A stretch of 64,000 bases of DNA from Polaromonas sp. (GTDB lineage: Bacteria; Pseudomonadota; Gammaproteobacteria; Burkholderiales; Burkholderiaceae_C), in the NCBI GenBank assembly GCA_013298945.1, contig JAAFJR010000002.1, positions 434,001-498,000 on the forward strand, in the 5' to 3' direction. The position numbers and the translations under genes were made by a program. Below the pieces are notes generated by a model that made no database searches, had not been told where the DNA came from, and worked only from the letters and a program-made list of their open reading frames with translations. Of the stretch, positions 60,650 to 64,000 are shown piece after piece (the first letter of the stretch is position 1; every line of letters begins with the position of its first letter).

Positions 60650-61528
60650 TCAAAAATCAAACCCAACCTGCGTTTTTTGCCTTGTAAGTGCGCACGAACA
60701 CGCTGGACTCAGCCAAAGCACTTCTTCACGTGGTAACGCGCCATCCTTGCCGCCACCAGCTGAGGCCATGCGTTTGATAGATGTCCATTCGCTTAGAGCC
60801 TGATTGTAAATTTGGTTTTCGTACCCGGAAATTATCACCATGCCCTTCAATTTCTTTATTTCATCCAGCATGCCTACGTGTTGTTCGTCCGTCATTTCGT
60901 GTCTATAGACGGCTTTGTAGCCGTATGCACGGGATTCTGAGACGTATGGTGGGTCGATGTAATGCAACGCATCTGGCGCATCATGTTGCTTCATCACAGC
61001 TAAAGCATCACGGTTTTCGATAATCACACGGCGCAAGCGGTTTGAAATACGTTCAATGGCTGTGGGCAAGCTAGCCCAGTCGTGGACGGGAAGGGTGTTT
61101 GTTCTGCTGGAATCATTGCGGAATCCAGATCGAAACCCAGAGGTTGCGCCACTCGTAAAGCCCATCCATGATCTGACCAGCGTCCGTCTTGCTTGTTCCA
61201 AGGGAGATTCACTAGGTTCATATGATTGCTCAAATTCTTCACGCGCATAGGGTGTTAGTTTGATTTGGTCGAGCAACTCAGGAAGGTTTGAGCGCGCTAC
61301 TGAGAAAAGATTGACGATTTCGCTATCAAGGTCGTTGTAGATTTCTGCGTGAACGATAGGCTTGCTCAGTAGGATTGAGCCGCCACCGCCAAACGGTTCA
61401 ATGTATTTGGTGTGAACTGGAAAATGACTGAGAACCCAAGAAGCTAGCATCCATTTACCGCCGAAATAGCGAAGAAGAGGGCGGTTAGGTGGTTGCGAAA
61501 CTGAGTTTAAGGTTGATTGTTCGGGCAT
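60650..61528 (-). CDS. Dam-type DNA adenine N6-methyltransferase
   Basis: The 292-residue protein has LLRYFGGKWMLASWVL and KYIEPFGGGGSILL (SAM-binding motif I region) near the N-terminus and YIDPPYVSE (catalytic DPPY, about residue 191). This order, with FGGK first, is that of alpha-type adenine methylases of the Dam/DpnIIA group. It is on the same strand as the nuclease-helicase operon, with 388 bp between. It may be the modification half of that system, a phage-type orphan methylase, or an unrelated neighbour. No cognate restriction endonuclease of the classical kind is adjacent. Confidence 0.88.
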   Translation of the reverse strand: MPEQSTLNSVSQPPNRPLLRYFGGKWMLASWVLSHFPVHTKYIEPFGGGGSILLSKPIVHAEIYNDLDSEIVNLFSVARSNLPELLDQIKLTPYAREEFEQSYEPSESPLEQARRTLVRSWMGFTSGATSGFRSGFRNDSSRTNTLPVHDWASLPTAIERISNRLRRVIIENRDALAVMKQHDAPDALHYIDPPYVSESRAYGYKAVYRHEMTDEQHVGMLDEIKKLKGMVIISGYENQIYNQALSEWTSIKRMASAGGGKDGALPREEVLWLSPACSCALTRQKTQVGFDF

Positions 61529-61730
61529 GCAGTGAAGATAGCAGGAATAAATGCATACACAATCTTAAATGCATTTACGATTAAATCGAGCTTTGTCATG
61601 CCTGTCTGCATGAGAGGTGGACTAGCGTATGGCGAGTTTAGATTTTGTTTTTGGTCGTTTTAGGCGTAACTTTTAGCGTAGGTTTTTTGAAAAATTTAAT
61701 ATTACATAAGGGAATACTGTCATCTAGGAT

Positions 61731-61754
61731 CACAATATTCATACCGATATTGTG
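61731..61754. repeat. 8-bp perfect inverted repeat near the end of the small lexA-side gene
   Basis: CACAATAT (61731-61738) and ATATTGTG (61747-61754) are separated by 8 bases. The element lies 34 bp beyond the stop of the small gene at 61788 and upstream of the adenine methylase. It could be an operator for the methylase gene or part of a terminator. The surrounding 61529-61787 is AT-rich and holds no gene that I can see. Confidence 0.5.
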
Positions 61755-61787
61755 CCCGAAAGAGCCCGTTGCAAAACCGATACGGTA

Positions 61788-62036
61788 TTAAGCCGCTAAT
61801 CGATCCAATTCAGCGCAAACGTCAGCCATACGACCTGAAATAAACATGCGGCCAGCCAGTTGACCCGTTGATTGGGTGTTGACGTCTTTGACGCGGATGA
61901 CGCGCAATGGGTAGACATTGCTGGGCGTTACTTGCGGCGGTGTTTCGGCTGCTTTCACAGCTTGCGAAGGCTTGGTCCAGATGCCGAAACCTGCTAAAAC
62001 GGCTGCGAAAACATCGGAAGAATGATTGAATCCCAT
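61788..62036 (-). CDS. Small hypothetical protein downstream of lexA
   Basis: Eighty-two residues with a good ribosome-binding site (AGGAG, 7 bases before ATG). The C-terminus QLAGRMFISGRMADVCAELDRLAA is of a kind I associate with small conserved proteins of Burkholderiales of unknown function. The N-terminus has a short hydrophobic stretch (FAAVLAGFGIW) that might anchor it. It follows lexA on the same strand at 159 bp. A hairpin CGCGAT/ATCGCG (62130-62146) lies in that gap. Confidence 0.65.
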   Translation of the reverse strand: MGFNHSSDVFAAVLAGFGIWTKPSQAVKAAETPPQVTPSNVYPLRVIRVKDVNTQSTGQLAGRMFISGRMADVCAELDRLAA

Positions 62037-62195
62037 GTGAAACTCCTAAATAGTCAGAGGTAAACTCAGAGCTTAGACATAGGCAGGATTGTTAAAAAAT
62101 TACTGCAGTAGGGTGATGACAGCCCAGCCCGCGATAAAAAATCGCGAGTTTTGACAACCATACGCCCGCCACCTACTGCGGCAACGGGTGATTTT

Positions 62196-62924
62196 TTACA
62201 TCATGAAGGTGTTGCGAATCAAACCTACGGCTAGGCCTTCGATAGCAAACGGTTCTTCAGGGTCAACGGTGATGATTTTGAAGTCAGGATTTTCTGGCAA
62301 CAATTCGATCAAATTTTGAGTGCGACGGTAGCGCTTGACGGTGACTTCTTCACCCAAACGTGCGACGACGATTTGACCGTTGCGAGCGTCTTTGGCAGAC
62401 TGCACTGCAAGCAAATCACCGTCCATGATGCCAGCGTCGCGCATGCTCATGCCTTTGACTTTGAGTAAATAGTCAGGCTTGCGGGCAAACATGCTGCTTT
62501 CAAAACTGTAGCTTTGCTCAACATGCTCCTGCGCCAAAATAGGGTTGCCCGCAGCGACACGGCCAATCAACGGCAGTTGCAGCAAACTCGCGATTGGGAA
62601 AGTAAGCTGTTCTTTGAACTGTTTTGAGCGTGATGCGTTGATCGACTGCAGTGAATCACCCTTGAGACGAATACCGCGAGATGTACCGCTGACCAGTTCA
62701 ATAGCGCCTTTGCGCGCCAAAGCTTTCAAATGCTCCTCAGACGCATTGGCAGATTTGAAGCCAAACTCGGTCGCGATTTCAGCACGCGTTGGTGGCGAGC
62801 CGGTGCGGGCGATGGAGTTTTGAATCAACTCCAAAATTTGCTGTTGACGTGTAGTTAGCTTGATGGTGAACTTGTCACTGAAACTTGGCATGTCGCTGGC
62901 AGTATTTTTGGTTGTGGTGGTCAT
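62196..62924 (-). CDS. lexA: LexA SOS repressor
   Basis: The 242-residue protein has the winged helix-turn-helix start [16 protein letters not shown] and [17 protein letters not shown]. The autocleavage site is Ala-Gly in RVAAGNPI (about 123), with catalytic Ser in [14 protein letters not shown] (about 159) and Lys in EVTVKRYRR (about 196). It binds SOS boxes and cleaves itself when RecA filaments form. The ribosome-binding site AGGAGCA precedes the ATG. Two SOS-box-like sites lie just upstream, as expected for autoregulation. An N-terminal extension of about 20 residues ([19 protein letters not shown]) precedes the usual start. Confidence 0.97.
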   Translation of the reverse strand: MTTTTKNTASDMPSFSDKFTIKLTTRQQQILELIQNSIARTGSPPTRAEIATEFGFKSANASEEHLKALARKGAIELVSGTSRGIRLKGDSLQSINASRSKQFKEQLTFPIASLLQLPLIGRVAAGNPILAQEHVEQSYSFESSMFARKPDYLLKVKGMSMRDAGIMDGDLLAVQSAKDARNGQIVVARLGEEVTVKRYRRTQNLIELLPENPDFKIITVDPEEPFAIEGLAVGLIRNTFMM

Positions 62925-62962
62925 GATTGCTCCTGTAAAACTGGATGTTCAATTCAATTAGG

Positions 62963-62978
62963 CTGTTTTTTTGCACAG
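62963..62978 (-). promoter_or_regulatory. SOS box 1 (LexA operator)
   Basis: CTGT-TTTTTTGC-ACAG matches the CTGT-N8-ACAG consensus exactly. It lies 39 bp upstream of the lexA ATG, where autoregulation would act. Confidence 0.88.
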
Positions 62979-62981
62979 TGA

Positions 62982-62997
62982 CTGTATTTTTAACCAG
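62982..62997 (-). promoter_or_regulatory. SOS box 2 (one mismatch)
   Basis: CTGT-ATTTTTAA-CCAG differs from the consensus at one position (CCAG for ACAG). Its start is 19 bp from that of box 1, so two LexA dimers could bind side by side. Confidence 0.65.
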
Positions 62998-63114
62998 TTT
63001 TACATGCTTTGCAAGCATTTTTTGCAAAATAATCAAAATAAATAGCAAACTGAGCTGTAATTACAGGGTAGTTTTAAAAAGAAACACCATTAGAGATATA
63101 GAACGGCATTAAAA

Positions 63115-64000
63115 ATGATCAAACAAACCACTGCTAAACAAATTATTGTGCTGGGCACAGGCGGAACGATTGCTGGCAAATCCGCATCTGCCACTGACAA
63201 TGTCGATTACAAAGCCTCAGAAGTTGGCGTCGAGACGCTTTTGGCCGCTATTCCTGCCTTAGCGGATTCGAATGGCAAGGCTTCTTATGCTGGTTGCGAA
63301 CTGGTTTGCGAACAAGTGGCACAGGTTGACAGCAAGGACATGACATTTGAGATTTGGCAGGTTTTACTGGCACGTTGTACGCATTGGCTGGCGCAGCCAC
63401 AGGTGCAAGGCATTGTGATCACGCACGGCACGGATACCTTGGAGGAAACGGCGTTTTTCTTGCATTCGGTCTTAGAAACCAACAAGCCTGTCGTTTTGAC
63501 ATGCGCGATGCGTCCCTCAACAGCTGTTGCGCCCGATGGTCCTCAGAATTTGCTGGATGCTTTGGCCGCGGCTTCATCTGAGCAAATCAATACCGGATTA
63601 TCTGGCGTTGTGGTCGTGTGTGCCAGCACGATTCACAGCGCTGTAGATGTGCAAAAAGTGCATAACTACCGCTTGGATGCTTTCAGTTCTGGCGATGCAG
63701 GCGTTTTAGGCTATGTGAAAGAAGGGAAACTCGTTATTTATCGAAATTTAGAAGTAAATATGCCTGTAGCCGGCATAAATACTGCCTATTCAGCTATAAA
63801 TAATATAGCAATTTTAAAGCAATTACCGCGAGTGGAAATCGTTTTAAACCACTCAGGAGCAACGGGCGACATGGTATTGGATTTGTTGGCTCAGCGCTCT
63901 GTAGCATCAGTCAACAAACTGGCTGGCATCGTGGTAGCCGCGACGGGTAATGGCACGATCAGTCAAGCTTTAGAGCGTGCTTTACAAAGTGCTGAAGCCG
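63115..64000 (+). CDS. L-asparaginase, N-terminal part
   Basis: From ATG 63115 the frame stays open to the window edge, giving 295 residues. The first catalytic threonine lies in VLGTGGTIAG (residues 12-21) and the second catalytic triad in VITHGTDTLEETAFFL (about 99-114). HNYRLDAFSSGDAGVLGYV and VLNHSGATGDMVLDLL fit the same family. The enzyme hydrolyses L-asparagine to aspartate and ammonia. No signal peptide is seen, so a cytoplasmic form is likely. The gene is divergent from lexA, with 190 bp between, and the C-terminus lies outside the window. Confidence 0.93.
   Translation, partial: MIKQTTAKQIIVLGTGGTIAGKSASATDNVDYKASEVGVETLLAAIPALADSNGKASYAGCELVCEQVAQVDSKDMTFEIWQVLLARCTHWLAQPQVQGIVITHGTDTLEETAFFLHSVLETNKPVVLTCAMRPSTAVAPDGPQNLLDALAAASSEQINTGLSGVVVVCASTIHSAVDVQKVHNYRLDAFSSGDAGVLGYVKEGKLVIYRNLEVNMPVAGINTAYSAINNIAILKQLPRVEIVLNHSGATGDMVLDLLAQRSVASVNKLAGIVVAATGNGTISQALERALQSAEA

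Noticed and set aside
62130-62146. Hairpin CGCGAT/ATCGCG as the lexA terminator
   Set aside because: On the minus strand it is not followed by a T-run, so it is not a convincing rho-independent terminator.
44508-64000. tRNA gene serving as attachment site for the integrase
   Set aside because: I looked for tRNA-like stretches with CCA ends and T-arm sequences around the integrase and the island edges and found none.

Overview
The window holds two very different stretches of DNA. Bases 1 to about 44,510 are GC-rich and carry part of one trans-AT polyketide synthase / non-ribosomal peptide synthetase (PKS/NRPS) cluster, all on the plus strand. Bases 44,510 to 64,000 are visibly AT-richer and carry transposon remnants, a plasmid-type actin gene, a tyrosine recombinase, a defence-like operon and, at the right edge, ordinary chromosomal genes (lexA, L-asparaginase). 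The LexA box type (CTGT-N8-ACAG), the LexA sequence and the general gene style suggest a betaproteobacterium of the order Burkholderiales. That placement is inference. The megasynthase is probably an acquired or compositionally distinct block beside a mobile island.

Region 1 (1-44,507). The end of a free-standing acyltransferase is followed by three reading frames that make one assembly line. The order read from motifs is: loading module (adaptor/pseudo-methyltransferase, GNAT, ACP); KS-DH-KR-ACP; non-elongating KS-ACP; two tandem heterocyclisation (Cy) domains; a serine-type adenylation domain; two PCPs; an oxidase; non-elongating KS-ACP; KS-KR-ACP; KS-DH-KR-ACP twice; KS-DH-KR-cMT-ACP; KS-KR-cMT-ACP; non-elongating KS, pseudo-methyltransferase, ACP; and a thioesterase with a Cys nucleophile. 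No module has its own AT, so the upstream AT should load them in trans. Colinear reading predicts a propenyl-oxazole joined to a hydroxylated, doubly C-methylated triene acid. Two features stand out. An in-frame amber codon cuts the first Cy domain, and the KR-cMT block is present twice as a 2,295-bp direct repeat with no difference seen.

Region 2 (44,508-53,222). A long imperfect hairpin sits at the composition change. It is followed by a broken IS5-type transposase and a truncated ISL3-type transposase joined to an Rhs-like scrap. Then come a ParM-like gene with a small upstream partner, a region of regularly spaced hairpins, a tyrosine recombinase, an IS1-type transposase, and an XRE-ImmA/IrrE protein with a small partner gene.

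Region 3 (53,223-61,528, minus strand). A tightly packed five-gene operon encodes a DUF1016/PDDEXK nuclease, a UPF1-like SF1 helicase with a coiled coil, a PIN-GNAT-PUA/EVE fusion, an ASCH protein and a small P-loop kinase-like ATPase. A Dam-type adenine methylase lies just upstream on the same strand. This looks like an uncharacterised nucleic-acid-targeting defence or toxin system and is the best candidate for a new system in the window. An identical 18-bp palindrome occurs at 47,459 and 60,595, upstream of the ParM operon and of this operon.

Region 4 (61,529-64,000). A small hypothetical gene, lexA with two upstream SOS boxes, and the start of an L-asparaginase gene look like core chromosome.
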